Below, piece after piece: positions 45,565-58,679 of a stretch of 64,000 nucleotides of DNA (position 1 is the stretch's first letter; each line of letters starts with the position of its first letter). Source of the stretch: Atopsyche davidsoni (taxonomy: Eukaryota; Arthropoda; Insecta; Trichoptera; Hydrobiosidae). Under the pieces are notes generated by a model that searched no databases, was not told the DNA's origin, and was given only the letters and a program-made list of their open reading frames with translations. The DNA lies in assembly GCA_022113835.1 (NCBI GenBank), contig JAILWY010000027.1, positions 10,046,501 through 10,110,500 on the forward strand, given 5' to 3'. A program made the translations under genes and the position numbers.

Positions 45565-47552
45565 AATTTCTTTATGAATATTTTATCATTGTTTCGCAAA
45601 ACACCCATTTTCAGATAACTTGAAAACTAATAATAGGATACCAGGTCTTACAAATTGTAAGGAAACTCCCTTAAAGAAACTTAAAGAATGGAAGAATTCT
45701 ATTAAAGAGTATAACGAGATAATTAGTTATGAATGTGAAAGTTAGAGATGAAAAGTATGAATTAAAGAAGATAAAACAAAGGTCGAATGACATATTATAA
45801 GCTGCTAGTAAGTATTTTAACTTCTATAAGTATTTTGAAAAAGATAAAGTGCAAATATATACAATAAAAAATCTATAGTATGTAGCAAACGCTTTTCTTA
45901 TTGTAAGAATTATAAACTGATGTAGCTGTAAGATATAAAAGATTTCGTCTTCCTTTCACAAAGATTTTCTTGTATTTTTCAGACTTTATTCATAAAAAAA
46001 TTATTAATAAGTTAGTATTTTAAGTATTTTTAATAATTTATTTTATGTTCTACCTCTTTGGTTTACAAAAACGTACTATTAAAAGTGAATGTTTATATAA
46101 CTTTTACCAACAAATGTAGTATAATATCGAAAATTACTTAACTGTTTTCAACTGATATTTACAATTAAATTATTTATTTATTGACTGAATAATAAATTTC
46201 TATAAATTATTATTTTGTTTTACTAAAAATCACCTAGAAATAAGAATATGCACTGACTAACTGCAATCAAAAAAAGACTGCCCAAACACCATTCGAGTTG
46301 GTCAATAAAAACAAATACAACAATATATTTGGCTCAGGGAAATCACTACCGACAAGTCGGAACACGATTTGCCTGAGTCACACTCGGGCTCGTTACAGTA
46401 AAACAAACTTCCTTGTTCGAGTGACACTCGGGCTAGTCTGGTAACTGGTTTATGTGGTTTTGAAGTATTTTAATAGGATTTATAATAACGGGCAGAAGTT
46501 GGGAAATTTGTATACATTATGCCATTTCTTCTTATCGCCTTATATTATAAAAGAAAAGTGCCATTAAATTAATTTATTTATTTATGTACACATACATGCA
46601 ATTCAACAGGACACAAGTTAATATATTTTACGTTTAGAAATATCAATAAACAAATGGTGCAAAGTCAATCAACGCTGAAAAAACAGACTTGAAAATAAAA
46701 TGTAATAGTTGCCAAAAATGTCAATGTTGTCAGATCGAACTGATGGAATTTATTTTATTGATCTTGGGAATGGAGGTTGTGTATGTTATAATTTTATTTT
46801 ATTTTAGGGACTTAAGTTGAAAATGTCTCACAGAAATGTATGAAAATTAAAATTAAATTTCCAATGAGAAAAGTCTCAGAATCAACAAAATGTTTTCTAT
46901 TTAATGTAAATAAAATATTTGACAAAATAAATTTCAATGTAGATACTTACATTGATGATGATCACAAACATTAATATTATTTATAAAATTTCACCAAATT
47001 CCGGGAATATTAATTTTGGCAGGATGAAAACAAAATATTCAGTATTAGAATATTAAATTGTAAGTTTATTGCAATATATTTGTTAAATCACAATTATTAA
47101 CAATTTTAATTTTAAACACGAGGATGATACGATTAGACACATATGCACAAATTTGTGTAACATGTGACGAATGTGCGCATGCATGTTACAAATTGGCATG
47201 AATGTGCACAACTATCAACAGATTTATATTAATGCTTCTTGTTTTAATATATGAAGCAGTTGTGATTAACGCAGCATTATTTTATAGTTACCAGTATTTT
47301 TTTTATCCACAATTGCATTCAAAAATATGTGCGTGTGGGTGTTTGTGTATACAAAATAAAATCTGTAGAATAAATTGTATCGAGAAAAGTATTTTAAACT
47401 ATAGTATTAATATATCATTTTTACTTCCCTCTTTTGGACTTTTTCATGAATATTTAAACACCTAATATAATTATTAAATTAAATTGTTTCGCTGCATCTT
47501 CCTTTAAAATGTTTGGCATCATCAAATATAACAATCCTATCGAATACTTAAT
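45565..47552. other. 2-kb interval between F43 and F44
   Basis: Apart from the short direct repeat at 46.4 kb and a small stem (TTTGTGTAACATG near 47152 with CATGTTACAAA near 47182), I see no gene, exon or RNA. Confidence 0.5.
46375..46434. repeat. Short direct repeat
   Basis: GAGTCACACTCGGGCT (46375-46390) and GAGTGACACTCGGGCT (46419-46434) differ at one base and are 44 bases apart. They may be remains of a mobile-element end. Nothing else is recognised around them. Confidence 0.5.
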
Positions 47553-47734
47553 TCAATGATTGTGACTGGACGTGACTTTATATATATGGGAGTTCCACAG
47601 ATACACTCGGGAGCAGCATCCTCTTTTCATAGTACACCTCCAGACCTGCTTTAATTTGCCCGAAGACTCCTTGTAATAATTGTTATCTTGAAATCTCATC
47701 AGCGGAGTTCCGCGGCGCGAAGCCACTATCACAA
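47553..47734 (-). CDS. mod(mdg4): F44: antisense FLYWCH alternative 3' exon, compact
   Basis: Minus-strand acceptor TTTTTCTCTTGCAG (complement at 47735-47736). 59 residues, the shortest unit: VIVASRRGTP, NNYYKES, KQVWRC, C-x5-C (CTMKRGC), SSHNH, TGA (47553-47555). It combines the short loop of the CCHC class with an H-x-H ending. F45 and F47 share this hybrid. No early Met. Confidence 0.85.
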
Positions 47735-50110
47735 CTGCAAGAGAAAAATAAATATTTTACAAGAAATCATATTTTTTGAATTCTAATAAAATTCAATGAC
47801 TGCGTGATAGTACGAACATCAAATAGGTCATGCGATTATTTTGTGCATGCAAAGTATGGGGAATGAAGACATTAGCTATCCCGAATAACTTATATTAAGT
47901 CAATTAGTCAACTTCCTACTTTTGGGAACTTCAATCAAATTTCTATGTGCATTGTATCTTGTATACATATAAGGACTCTCATCTCACGTATATACCGATA
48001 TATACTCATCTTCATATATTGTTAATACTGAAACGCGTTAATAACTCTATGTCATGATCTTCAGATCTCTGACGAAGAACGTTCCTGATGGCCTGGACTT
48101 GTATTTTTATGGTTTGCTTTTGAAGTTTTTAACACAGAATTTGGCCATAGTTATTTCATGATTTTGTTGAACTTCAGCATATTTTTTTAAACTTATTGTT
48201 TTGGGAAATAACAGGTTAAATGAATATACAACAATTCAAGTGCTACAAAGAATTTTAATTTACTCTTGCGTAAACATTTTTTTATTATGGAAAAATAAAC
48301 ATTTCATTTTTGTTTCAAACATTTCTCAACAATTTAAATTTGGTGTATACTTATCTGACGACAAATAGGAAGTAAGACGACCATCGTTTTTGATCTCTAT
48401 ATACATACGATTCTTAAAGGTAAGCTGAATATACAAAAAGTGTTTTGCTTTTAACTTAAAAATGAAGTATTACTAATAAGGACTTATAATTTAATCATTA
48501 ACATCAGAGGAAAGGTGGGTTGCAACTATAAACCTACTTATTTCAAATCAGGGAAGGCTTAAATTTTTAACGAGTGTAATTGTTATCCCTGTACCAAAAA
48601 AATAAGTTAACTTACTGGCTATAATATTATAATTACAAATCAAAGATTGTTTTTAACAAAAAAGAACCTATATGAAGAAGCATATTTATCGAAACTATCA
48701 TAGGAAACATGCACATGGTATGTGTGTCGAATTTGCTAAATAAACTATACAATTTAATATTCCATTAGTGGAATCCCTGTTTTTATGTTTTTTTTACTAT
48801 CAATAATTAAGCTAAATTTAGGGAACCGAAGAAATTAAGCTCCTACTGTTTTTAATTGTCAAATAATTTGATTAATATCATAATGTCATATTATTGCATT
48901 TAAAATACTATATTATTTGAATGTACAGTTAACCGAAAAATATAGTGTCAGAGAACTGGTTAAATGCGAGTATATTTAAAACATAAAGAAAGCATCTTGT
49001 AAGGGTAGAAAAGCATATGAAAAAACTTCAAAAAACATTTTTTTTGCGTTCAGTGTTTTTAAAAATAACTAAAACATTATAAACATAAAAATACTTATTT
49101 TTGAGTTTAAATTGCGTAATACCGTAAAGTTTGATAAGATAAAATTCTAAATTGAGAGACAGGATGTTAGAATTTGACAATACTCTGAAATCAAAAAAAA
49201 AAATACAATTTATAATAATATATATATTTTAAATGACATTGATGATAAATAATATGACATTGAAAAAAAAAACTAAACGAGAAAATATCACAAATGATAC
49301 CATGTATATTAATTGCTTAAGTTACTCAAGATTATCAAAACAGGTGTATTCACAATTTAATCATATTTATCGCGTATAGACGCTTTTATCCAAGATGATC
49401 ACGATGCTCAAGAATGAACCGACTGAAAGAGAAAGATTAAGTTGGGAACGTGCAAGGGATAAAGAGAATGATGCAGTTATTGCAAAAACTTAAAATGAAA
49501 AAAGCGCAGTTTACTAATGGGATTTTGTATTCTCTGTCTTGCAAACAAGGTAGACAAGCGTTCTTGCATGGTATTATTGATCATGGTGGTTTGCCAAGAA
49601 AGAAAATATACAACCAACTGGCTGACAACGTCACCTCTATGTGAAGTAAAACTTCTTCGGCTTAAATTGAATATCACTTTACAAATTAAAAATGTGGCAT
49701 ACAAATATTATTATATTTACATACTTCCGCATACTTATTATTTTTTTAATTATGTTTATTTTGTAATACTTCAATATTTATATAGTACACACGGCTAAGA
49801 AAGTTTCATTGATAAATTATAAACATGGGAATAAAGCGTAACAAACAAGAATAAGTTAGTTCACCTATTTACAAACATTTTTTTAAACTAAAGGCACATT
49901 TGATATTTCATCAATATTTGAATGTAAGTGAAAATATTTCAAATTAAAGTGTTTCACAAGAAGCTGTTGCCAGAATTATGTATACGAGCGAATAATACAA
50001 TTTGTGTCTTCCAGTAGTCGTCACAAGAGTCACACTGAATAATCGTAGCATTACATCTCACCACAAAAATGGTTTTATAAACCAACGTCATGTATTTATT
50101 GGATATTAAT
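47735..50110. other. 2.4-kb interval between F44 and F45
   Basis: AT-rich. 49370-49660 is coding-like in composition, with overlapping frames on both strands of 64-93 residues, but none has a recognisable motif or a consistent splice phase. It could be a decayed element. Confidence 0.4.
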
Positions 50111-50298
50111 TTAGTGTTTATGTATATCTCGAATGTCTATAATCTGCGTGCCAAGAACAAACAGCCTGGCTGTGCAGCCTCGTCTTGTGGAGCATCTCCA
50201 GTTTTCCTTTCCCGTCATTTTACTAGCTTTTTCTCTATAGAAGTTGTTGTCTCCGATCCTGATCATGCAAGTGCCTCTCCTGGACCGGACGAACCTCG
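50111..50298 (-). CDS. mod(mdg4): F45: antisense FLYWCH alternative 3' exon
   Basis: Minus-strand acceptor TTTTATTTTTAG (complement at 50299-50300). 61 residues: RFVRSRRGT, DNNFYREK, KENWRC, C-x5-C (CSTRRGC), DIHKH then TAA. Hybrid of short loop and H-x-H. The frame runs open 18 codons into the intron. Confidence 0.86.
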
Positions 50299-51551
50299 CT
50301 AAAAATAAAATAAATAAATTAGCAACTATCCCCTGTTTATTTGAAAAGAACAAAAAACTGTGTTCGAGTGTAAGAAAAATGTTACCGAAAATCTATTATT
50401 TATGAATATAGTTATTGTTTTGTATAATATATATTATAAATATAATAAAGTTAAGATGAATACAACTTTGTGTGCCATTTTTCTTATCTGTATCTCTTAT
50501 ATATTATAAAATATTGTCTTGTGTACAAATTTGCAAGTTAAGATGTGCTGGAGATTTTTTGTACTGTTTGTGAGAATTTCATAAGTCCTTGAGAAAACTG
50601 AAAAATTCAATACCAAAAGTCCATTATTTATAATTATAATACTCCGTTATATCTCTTTTTAGTATAAATAACATATCTGGTACCAAAAATTGATAATGAA
50701 AAGGGTATTCACTAAGTTGAATAGACTTCATGAATACTAATATTAAAAAAAGCTTTTGTACAATAGTTATAACGGCTAAGCTAGTACCTAGATCTATTTA
50801 GTTACGAATAACAATGTGTTAGAAGTAACAAAATAAATAAAACACAATGTATACATTGATAATATTTTATATATTTTTATCTATTATTACCCTCTCCCAA
50901 CCAAAACAACTCGGTTGAAATTTACTTAAATAAAACCTTCTTTTTTTTTTTTTTAATTAACAAAAACTGTTATTTTAAACACTAATAGATTACAAAAAAT
51001 CTTAAGATTAATGCAAACATGAAACCTACTTTTGCAGTTTTTACTCACTGCTTGCAAAACATACCTCCATATAAATAAACAACACCTTAATAAGATTATA
51101 TTTATTTTATGTATTGAATTTCACTTTGACTTAAAATTATAGGGCATGCCACGAGTGATTTTATCAGAAGACTGCATGCCAAGGAAACGTTAATTATATA
51201 TTAATACAGTATTAAATACTTTTGATGCGAGTTAAACAATAATATAATAGTTTCACGTTTTGTGTATTAAGTCATATTCATCTTACTTTGTCTAAATTGA
51301 TCTGTGTAATAATTATTCAGCACGCAATATTGCAGTTTCAATAATCAGTTATATACAAGTAGAATAAAGAATTAAACTCACAAAAAAATTATTGGTGCTG
51401 TCATTCTTTTTAAACAAACACATTTTATTATTCACATTATCTTCAAGTAAAGAATTTATAAATTATTTAATTTGAGTAATGTATCCGTAATGTTGAGTTT
51501 AGTTTAGTAAAATATGCGTACTGTATTCTCAAATCGACTTGTTAAAATGTT

Positions 51552-51772
51552 TTAGGTATAGTTAAATCGCTTCTTCTTGGTCTTCAAGCATGTAGTATGA
51601 TTAGGATTGAGATAAACAATGCAGTTGTTGATGGTGTGGGCCTTGGCAATACAGAGGCTTGACCTCGAGCACATCCAGTATATCTTCTCCTCGCTGCAGC
51701 CGGCGTAGCGATACGTGTGATTGTTGAAAGACAGCAGTCTCTTTCCCTTCTGAGACAGCACAAATATGGCAC
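51552..51772 (-). CDS. mod(mdg4): F46: antisense FLYWCH (CCHC) alternative 3' exon
   Basis: Minus-strand acceptor GTTATTTTTCAG (complement at 51773-51774). 72 residues: AIFVLSQKGKRLL, NHTYRYA, EKIYWMC, C-x5-C (CSRSSLC), AKAHTI, NHTTC (H-x2-C), then a basic tail KTKKKRF and TAA. It belongs with F48-F50, which share GKRLL, R-Y/F after the Tyr strand, and a W-[MIV]-C core. Confidence 0.86.
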
Positions 51773-52892
51773 CTGAAAAATAACTTTCTTAGTGTTTTTT
51801 AATGATTTATCAAATTATTAGTACGTAAACATATATACTACATGTAAAGTCCTGTAAAAAAAAATCACATTACTTTAAATAAAACTATGAACTGCGCAAG
51901 TTTTGAGGCAATCTCTGGAATTAATAAAATACACATAAATATGTGGGAATCACACATGCGTCACGTCTGAACTCAAAATAATTACTTTATAATTTGTAAA
52001 AGGGATTCTTTAATAAAATATTTAAACATTCTTATTAAACCATATTTATTAATGTATAGAATTTTAGCTAGAAACTAGTAGTAAGTTTTTGTTGTGGAAA
52101 ATACAATGCGCTTTAATAAATGTATTTAAAACACAAGAGTATTTAAGTGTCTTATCTAGGTGAATAGATGCATCGCGAAATAAATTGCAAAGATGCAATG
52201 CTTATATTATTATCAAGCTGCCGTATCGTATCGCAGGCTGCATGTATGGTTGAGGAGCTTACAGTGCAGCAACCAGATTATAAGTGACCTATTGTGAGCA
52301 TGTGATGAAGATCTAATCAACTTTTAGTATAAAAGAAAGATTTGTTTAAAAGATAAATTTATTTTAAAAAAATATAATAATTGAGCATGGACATTCTTTG
52401 AAAAATAATGATCAATTAATAATAAGTGAGAATAAATTTGATAAATACACATATAGTAATAAGTTAAATAAATAATCTCTAGGAAGCTATGAGCCTCTAT
52501 CTGTATTCTAAGCACAGTTATTAAGTAATTTTAACTTTTTCAAAACATAGAAAAAGGGGCCTTAACCCACGATGAGTAAAAGCGTTGAGGTTGTAAGTTT
52601 GTAACCTGGATGGCTTTACCCATCAAGCGTATTTATTGTAACCATGGGAAGATACCATCAAAAATATTGTTTTCTTTTCCAATTGTATCTAAGATATAAA
52701 ATCAAGATGAAAAACGGTCTTTATTAAAATGATTCAAATAACTTATTTTGAAGAAAAACGACTATTTTATTTATTCTCTCACTTATCATGATGACATTTA
52801 ATATTCAAAACAAGTGTTTTTTCAGTAAGATGTAAAGGTTACTCAATCAATTATTAAAAAGCCTGATTGCGTTAACAATCGCCAGCCCTGTG

Positions 52893-53086
52893 TCACAAGT
52901 AAGGTCGGTGGTTGTGTCCATTTATTAAGCGTAGGATCGTCAAGTCCCTGGTGTGAAGCCTCGCGATGCAGCCTCTTTTCTGCTTGCAGCGCCAGAACTT
53001 GACAGTTTCGTCTTTTCTGCTAATCTTATCAAATATGTACACAAATCCGTCATGGGAAAACTTCTCCTTTCCTCTTTGGCTCATAA
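52893..53086 (-). CDS. mod(mdg4): F47: antisense FLYWCH alternative 3' exon
   Basis: Minus-strand acceptor GGTGCTTTCAG (complement at 53087-53088). 63 residues: MSQRGKEKF, DGFVYIFD, VKFWRC, C-x5-C (CKQKRGC), GHNH, RPYL, TAA. A Met is the first complete codon, but the open frame continues upstream with a hydrophobic run, so that Met is not informative. Confidence 0.85.
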
Positions 53087-54444
53087 CTGAAAGCACCAAA
53101 ACAAGCATAATTAATTGAATAGTATCCATGATCCTAAACTACTAGGATTTTTTTAAATTTATTTAAATAATAACTCTTTTTATATGTTCATTGAATAAAT
53201 AACATTTTAATAACTCTTTGAAATAACATCATAACAATAAATAACATTTTAACAATGGGTATTGTATAATATTTACCCCGATTTGCGTTTAAGCCAAAAG
53301 ATACAACAGTGCTGCACACAAAAATAAAAAAGTACATAAAAACAATAAAAAGAACTATTAAAGCAAATCTCAACATAAATATTGAACAATATCACATAAA
53401 TAAATGTTATGAAATATTTATATAATACATAATATCACATATATTTATATGAAATGAAAAATAAGTCAATCTCTTTTAATTGTCACAAACACAAAAATGT
53501 CACAACTTTTGTGTCATTTGGTAGGTTTTGTATTTAGTATTATCGTAAAAATATTTTATAGACTTTTAACCATCAGATAACCTGAATGGCAAATAGATAG
53601 CTCTATTAAAGAACGGGCCGCAAGGAAAGAAGTAGCAGAAGACGTTTGGAATAAATTACGGCCGTGTTTGCCTTTTCCATCTCTGGCATTTTCCTTATTG
53701 AATATAAATAAATCTTAAATACGAACACCAGAGATGTTAATTTCTAGAAAGGCTTTCCTTCCCTTGGAACTTGGAGACTAATAATTTAGGCAAAATTGAA
53801 AAAAAATATTGCTTCTCACCTTGATTTGAGACTGGCACCATATGATCGACAAATAAGCATACTTTTAAAGTTAGTCAATGAGCGATGAATTTTATGTAAA
53901 ATATAAGAAACTATCGCTTCTTTGTTGTGGGGGTTAGAGGTATTATATAATTGACACGATACTAATTTATTGGAGTTTTTCGCTAAGCACTTAATTCCTA
54001 TCTATGGTAAGTTTCATGTTTTATATTCATTTATACAAAACACAATAAGTATTTGGATTAAACTTAACAGAACTAAGAATAGACAAATAGTAATTTCACA
54101 ATTCTTAAAGATATATCTGATACTGACTCATTTTATAGATGCTAAGCCGTGTCCACTTTTTATTATACATCCGCCTCTCGGGTTTTGATATTGAAGCCAT
54201 GTCTATAAACTTTCTTCGAAAAAGCTCCAGTACCGAAGCCGGAAAGTCAAATATGTAATCAAATCAAAATGATGCGGCTTAATACCTATGAAAATAAATC
54301 TGTTAATAACAGCAGCCGAAACCTGTGAACACATATTAAATCTATTGAGTAAAAAACCTTAAAATAAATGTTTTTAATTTACATAATAATAATTATATTA
54401 TTTGTGACTAAAGGCCGCATTATAACAATTGGTTGTTGGTATTT

Positions 54445-54614
54445 TTATAATTTTTTCATGACTTTGATTTCATGTTTGGTCCATAAATGCCTGGAGAGGC
54501 TGCTGGTGGAAGACCCCTTGCACTGCAGTTGCGTCGAGCAGAACATGCAAACGGCCAAGTCTTCCGAATACTTCTTGAAATAAAGCCACACCTGGGAAGC
54601 ATTTCTTCTCTTAT
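54445..54614 (-). CDS. Z2: antisense alternative 3' exon encoding a BED-type zinc finger
   Basis: Minus-strand acceptor ATTAATTTCGCAG (complement at 54615-54616), then 55 residues in phase 1: RRNASQVWLYFKKY, AVCMFC (C-x2-C), STSSLSRHLWTKH (H-x4-H), EIKVMKKL, TAA (54445-54447). The W-x-x-F block, C-x2-C, S-T-S-x-L-x-R-H-L and H-x4-H follow the BED finger order. BED fingers bind DNA and occur in insulator and chromatin proteins and in hAT transposases. It sits between F47 and F48 on the same strand and phase. A hAT-derived origin is possible. The frame commonly called here (another frame, with Met) is a shadow. Confidence 0.75.
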
Positions 54615-55354
54615 CTGCGAAATTAATAATTGTTTCATATTAGAAATGTATTAGAATATCAAAATAATACCCAATTGAAATATATAGCAAAATGCATATT
54701 TTTTTAGTGCATATACTTACATTGTATAGGTTTTGTAACAATACAGTTATCCAAAATAAAAATAGACTTGATATTTTACAATGAAAAACTTAGGAACTTA
54801 TTTCATCATCCATGCTACAGTATTTCGTTGTTACAACTTCCCAAGCAAATAAAAAAATATTTGATGTATAGTTGGGGAACATAATGACAAATTACGACAT
54901 GAATAACTGCATAAACATTAACAATTTTTTAATCAAGCGCTGTGCAAGACTTTGAAGTGGATGTCTGTGGAAACTTCTCTAAATCTATATAATAAATTAT
55001 TTACATCGTAAAAAAATCTTATTACAGAAAATAAACTAATTCTTTATCGCTTACGCTTGTTTGATGAAAACCAATGATTAATTTGTTTTTTTTTTTTGTA
55101 TAGACAATAGGTATCTATATTTAGATTTAAAAAGAAACAAATAAAATCCGATTCATAACATTTATTGGAATATAACAATGTTCACAAATATTATTGATAT
55201 TGATCGAAAAGGCTCGTGGTTAAGAGTGTCCAAGGCTGTACTTGTGGCCTTATTTGGTTGCATCGGGCAGACGAGTGTAAGTATTACAAACATGTAATAA
55301 GGATTCTGTTGAATCATTGAATATCATAAATCTCTTTTTTTCTCTAATCAATAA

Positions 55355-55569
55355 TTACACAATCCTTTGACGCTTATTCGTAAGACACACACCATGATTA
55401 TCATTTAAAAATACGATGATGTCGTCGCAAGTATGAGCTTTGGCAAAACAGAAAGGGTTTCTAGAACAAATCCAGTGGATTTTGTCCCTGAATGTGTGCT
55501 TAACCCGGTACGTGTGTCCACCTAGTGCTAACAATCTTCGGCCACGTTTGGAAAGAATGTATTGAGGTC
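55355..55569 (-). CDS. mod(mdg4): F48: antisense FLYWCH (CCHC) alternative 3' exon
   Basis: Minus-strand acceptor TAATTTTTTCAG (complement at 55570-55571). 70 residues: PQYILSKRGRRLL, GGHTYRVK, DKIHWIC, C-x5-C (CSRNPFC), AKAHT, NHGVC (H-x2-C), then a basic tail LTNKRQRIV and TAA (55355-55357). No Met in the exon. Confidence 0.86.
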
Positions 55570-56349
55570 CTGAAAAAATTACAACAATATATGAAGTACT
55601 TGATGCATTTATATTAAGGGGGACTGATGACGGTTACGGTGAAATAATTTATACTGACAAAGAAAAGCAGGTATCATCTCGCAGCCGTTAAATAATCATA
55701 TTTCTTAGTATGGTACTGCTCGTTAGATTGTATTATATCATTTTTGATGTCAATACAAAAAATGACTATTTGATACCGATTCTGAATATTGAGGAGTTGG
55801 CTTATGGTTATGATGTAAGCATAAAATCTTTTATAGAAAATCGTAAAAAATTAAAGCATACTTTTGAATCTTGTGTTTTTAAATGGTTTATATTCACTGT
55901 TAGTTGTACAAGTATACCGAATCGTTAATTAAAAACTGACTAGTTAAGATAGTTTCCCATAACTAAAAATATTTGAATATTCATAAAGTACATAACTACT
56001 TTATGTATAATTGAATTTAATTGCATTTTTAACAACTGGGTAATCATCGTACTATTCAATAATAACATGGCACGCTTGGGGTATATATTTTTATCTGCAT
56101 ATCAGATTGGGTTGAGTTTCTCTTTAGATCTCGCTTAGTTTTTCTATATCTAAATAAAACAAAACTAATAAGAATTAAAATGATAATGTATGTCATGGAA
56201 TATATTATATTTAACACTACCTATAGTTTAGCAAAATTAGTCTGTTGTCAATTCAGGGCAGTATAGAGCAGATAGCGCACTGCCGTCTATTTGATTATTC
56301 AGCATATTGTTATATTGTACATACAATATTATGTATTTGAAGTAAGCAC

Positions 56350-56543
56350 TCATTTTTCAGCACAATAATGTACAGTGTTCATATATACAATGTGATCTTC
56401 AATTGTATGTACTTTGGCAGTGCAGGTATTGAGTTTAGAACACATCCAGTATATTTTACTCCCGTAAGATCTGAGGCACCTGTACGTGTAGTCACCCAAA
56501 CGAAGAAGCCTCTTGCCTTTCCGCGATATTATAAATTCAGCAT
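56350..56543 (-). CDS. mod(mdg4): F49: antisense FLYWCH (CCHC) alternative 3' exon
   Basis: Minus-strand acceptor GGATAATTTCAG (complement at 56544-56545). 63 residues: AEFIISRKGKRLL, GDYTYRCL, KIYWMC, C-x5-C (CSKLNTC), AKVHTIEDHIVY, VHYC (H-x-C), AEK, TGA (56350-56352). Close to F50 and F46. Start-based gene finders miss it because its first Met is late. Confidence 0.86.
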
Positions 56544-57734
56544 CTGAAATTATCCATTCAAGTAAATATTCAAATAAGTATTTATATAAATATACGAGTG
56601 TGTTTTACATTTTATGAAATCCCCTTACCAATTTTTATTAAGATGGTGCATTCCCCGAATTGCTGTAGTAAATCTAAAAATGCAATATTCCGATTGATCG
56701 TAACAACTAGATAATAATGAATATCATTATCAAATTAATGACTTCAGTAAAATGATTGAGACTTGATGGTTTTTTCTTGATTTTAAAGAAAAAATATTTT
56801 TATTATAAACTATAGTTTCTCTTTTGAAACATCATGTTTATTTTGTATAGCTAACATAAATATTCAACGCTGTTGTCAATATATGCCAACTACTATTTAG
56901 AGTTAACTATGTAATTTTCTGGTAAAAATTCCAAATTTTATCAAATGATGATGAACAAAGAGTAATACTATAGATTTTTAACCTACCAAATACAGTTTTC
57001 AGTATTATGTAATCTATATGGAATTTTCATTTGATCATGTTTTATATTTACTTTACATATGTATATATCGATTATTATTAGAAGTATGTATTATTATAAG
57101 GTGATTCAAAATTGTACTTTTATCAATTTCATATTTATGAAAACCTTAATTAAAAATATCCACTTATATCCATGCTGTATTTAAGGATTTCTCATGTTCA
57201 CAGTCTAAATTCAGTGGTGTGAAATAATCAAGTGTATTTAAAAATCTTTTTTGTTGGTAGGTTAAAAATGGGTTTCTTAATAAAAGATTTTATTTGAAAT
57301 ATCTCAAATTATATTATACAAACCAAATACACAAAAACACTTAAGATTAAAATTAAAAAAAAAAAAAACTCTTATATAATTTTTGGCTTGAAAAGTACCC
57401 AGGACTTACGTTACGTTATAAAAATGAACTACAATTGAAGGAATTAATTTTGTCTATTTTATGATGGTTATGAAAAATATGTATTCGTTAACATATGAAT
57501 ATATTTAAAAGTTTTTCATTCCATACAAAAACATATCATTTATGCACTATCAACGCCGCAAATGCATATTTTTTTTATTTAAAAGTATGCATTTGGCAAA
57601 ATTGTTATTACATTATTTTATCAAATCTTTTTTGCATGTATTGTGAAAGACATACATTAGTTATTTCGTGATATTTTGGTAAGTTATTCAAAAGTATTAT
57701 TAGCTAAATATTTTCGAGAATGTAGCACTTTTTA

Positions 57735-58317
57735 CGATTGTCACTCGACGGAGGCGGGCGGTTACCGCTGTAAAGAGTCAGGTAGCAAGACCCTTCAAAC
57801 ATTAACAGGTACCGAGTATGTTTGTTATCTATGAACTTAGTTAATCAGATAATATAAATATGGGCGGGGTGGATGTCGCAGACCAATATGCAACATCCTA
57901 TTGTGTTATGCGAAAAACATTAAAATGGTGGAGAAAGCTGTTTTTCTGGGGTCTAGAAACCTCCATAGTAAATGCATATATATTGTATAAATAATCTGAA
58001 TCCCATAAGCCATAAAGCATTTAGAGAAAAGTTGTTACTGGAGCTCATAGGAGACTTTCGTGCTCCGATATCAAAATTGTGGATAATCAGGCCGATTATC
58101 CACAGGTGACACTGTTCAGCGCTTAAATGGGAAAAGTCATTTTATATTTTCTAATTCTCAGAAAAAACTTAAAGATTGCATGGTGTGTTCCAATAGGAAT
58201 GTTCCTGGAGGAAGTAGAGAAACCACATTCTATTGCGAGACCTGTGAAAGGAAGCCGGGCCTCCATCCAGGAGAATGTTTTAAAAAATACCACATCAAAA
58301 TAAATTTTAAACTTTAA
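57735..58317 (+). pseudogene. piggyBac transposase relic (C-terminal part)
   Basis: From about 57859, N-M-G-G-V-D-V-A-D-Q and LKWWRKLFFWGLE match the conserved third-acidic-residue region of piggyBac transposases. After a stop in LYK and a frame change come FREKLLLELIGDFR, then in another frame RLNGKSHF and a Cys-rich domain (CMVC, FYCETC, CFKKYH) ending at TAA (58315-58317). A weaker frame (RRRAVTAVKS) extends to about 57735. There are at least two frame breaks, so it is dead. Its Cys-rich domain belongs to a different subfamily from Z1, and its upstream AG is not in phase 1. Confidence 0.85.
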
Positions 58318-58679
58318 ATTGTATGCAAAATAAATTATTGATAGACTCTTATCTCTTTTGTTTTTTATTACCTTACAACTAAACAATCATAAAAATATGT
58401 TATTAATTTGTTTTATGATTATAAGCTATTGTGTAACAATAACATCTAATTTATTAACAAAAATCTCATAATTACCTCGGAGTTGCTAAACGGAAAAAAA
58501 AAATCAAAGAGTGCAAAGGGTTAAATAAAAACCAAGAATACAACCGAATTTCAGAAATTAAATAATTTCACTTTCACTTAGCACTGAAATAAAACTAGAA
58601 GAAAATCACACTTTAATTCGATGTGGCTTTTAATGTGAGTTTTGTGTATTTGTGTGTGAAATTTGTCTAATTAAACTAA

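Larger units (their letters stand above)
50299..54444. other. Intervals between F45 and Z2
   Basis: Besides F46 and F47, the gaps (1.25, 1.1 and 1.36 kb) are AT-rich without recognisable genes. A mildly GC-richer patch lies at 53600-53700. Confidence 0.5.

Noticed and set aside
49450..49798. Overlapping open frames on both strands
   Set aside because: No recognisable motif, and frames conflict; kept only as an unexplained patch.
54456..54638. 60-residue minus-strand frame with Met over Z2
   Set aside because: Out of frame with the BED finger; no domain of its own.
55195..55265. Possible decayed minus-strand FLYWCH piece (CPMQPNKATS, TLNHEP)
   Set aside because: Only weak resemblance, with no Trp or second Cys and no acceptor.
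58135..58200. CAG before the piggyBac relic's Cys-rich domain as another captured exon
   Set aside because: The AG is in phase 0 with the domain; phase 1 gives an immediate stop, and upstream transposase is still present.
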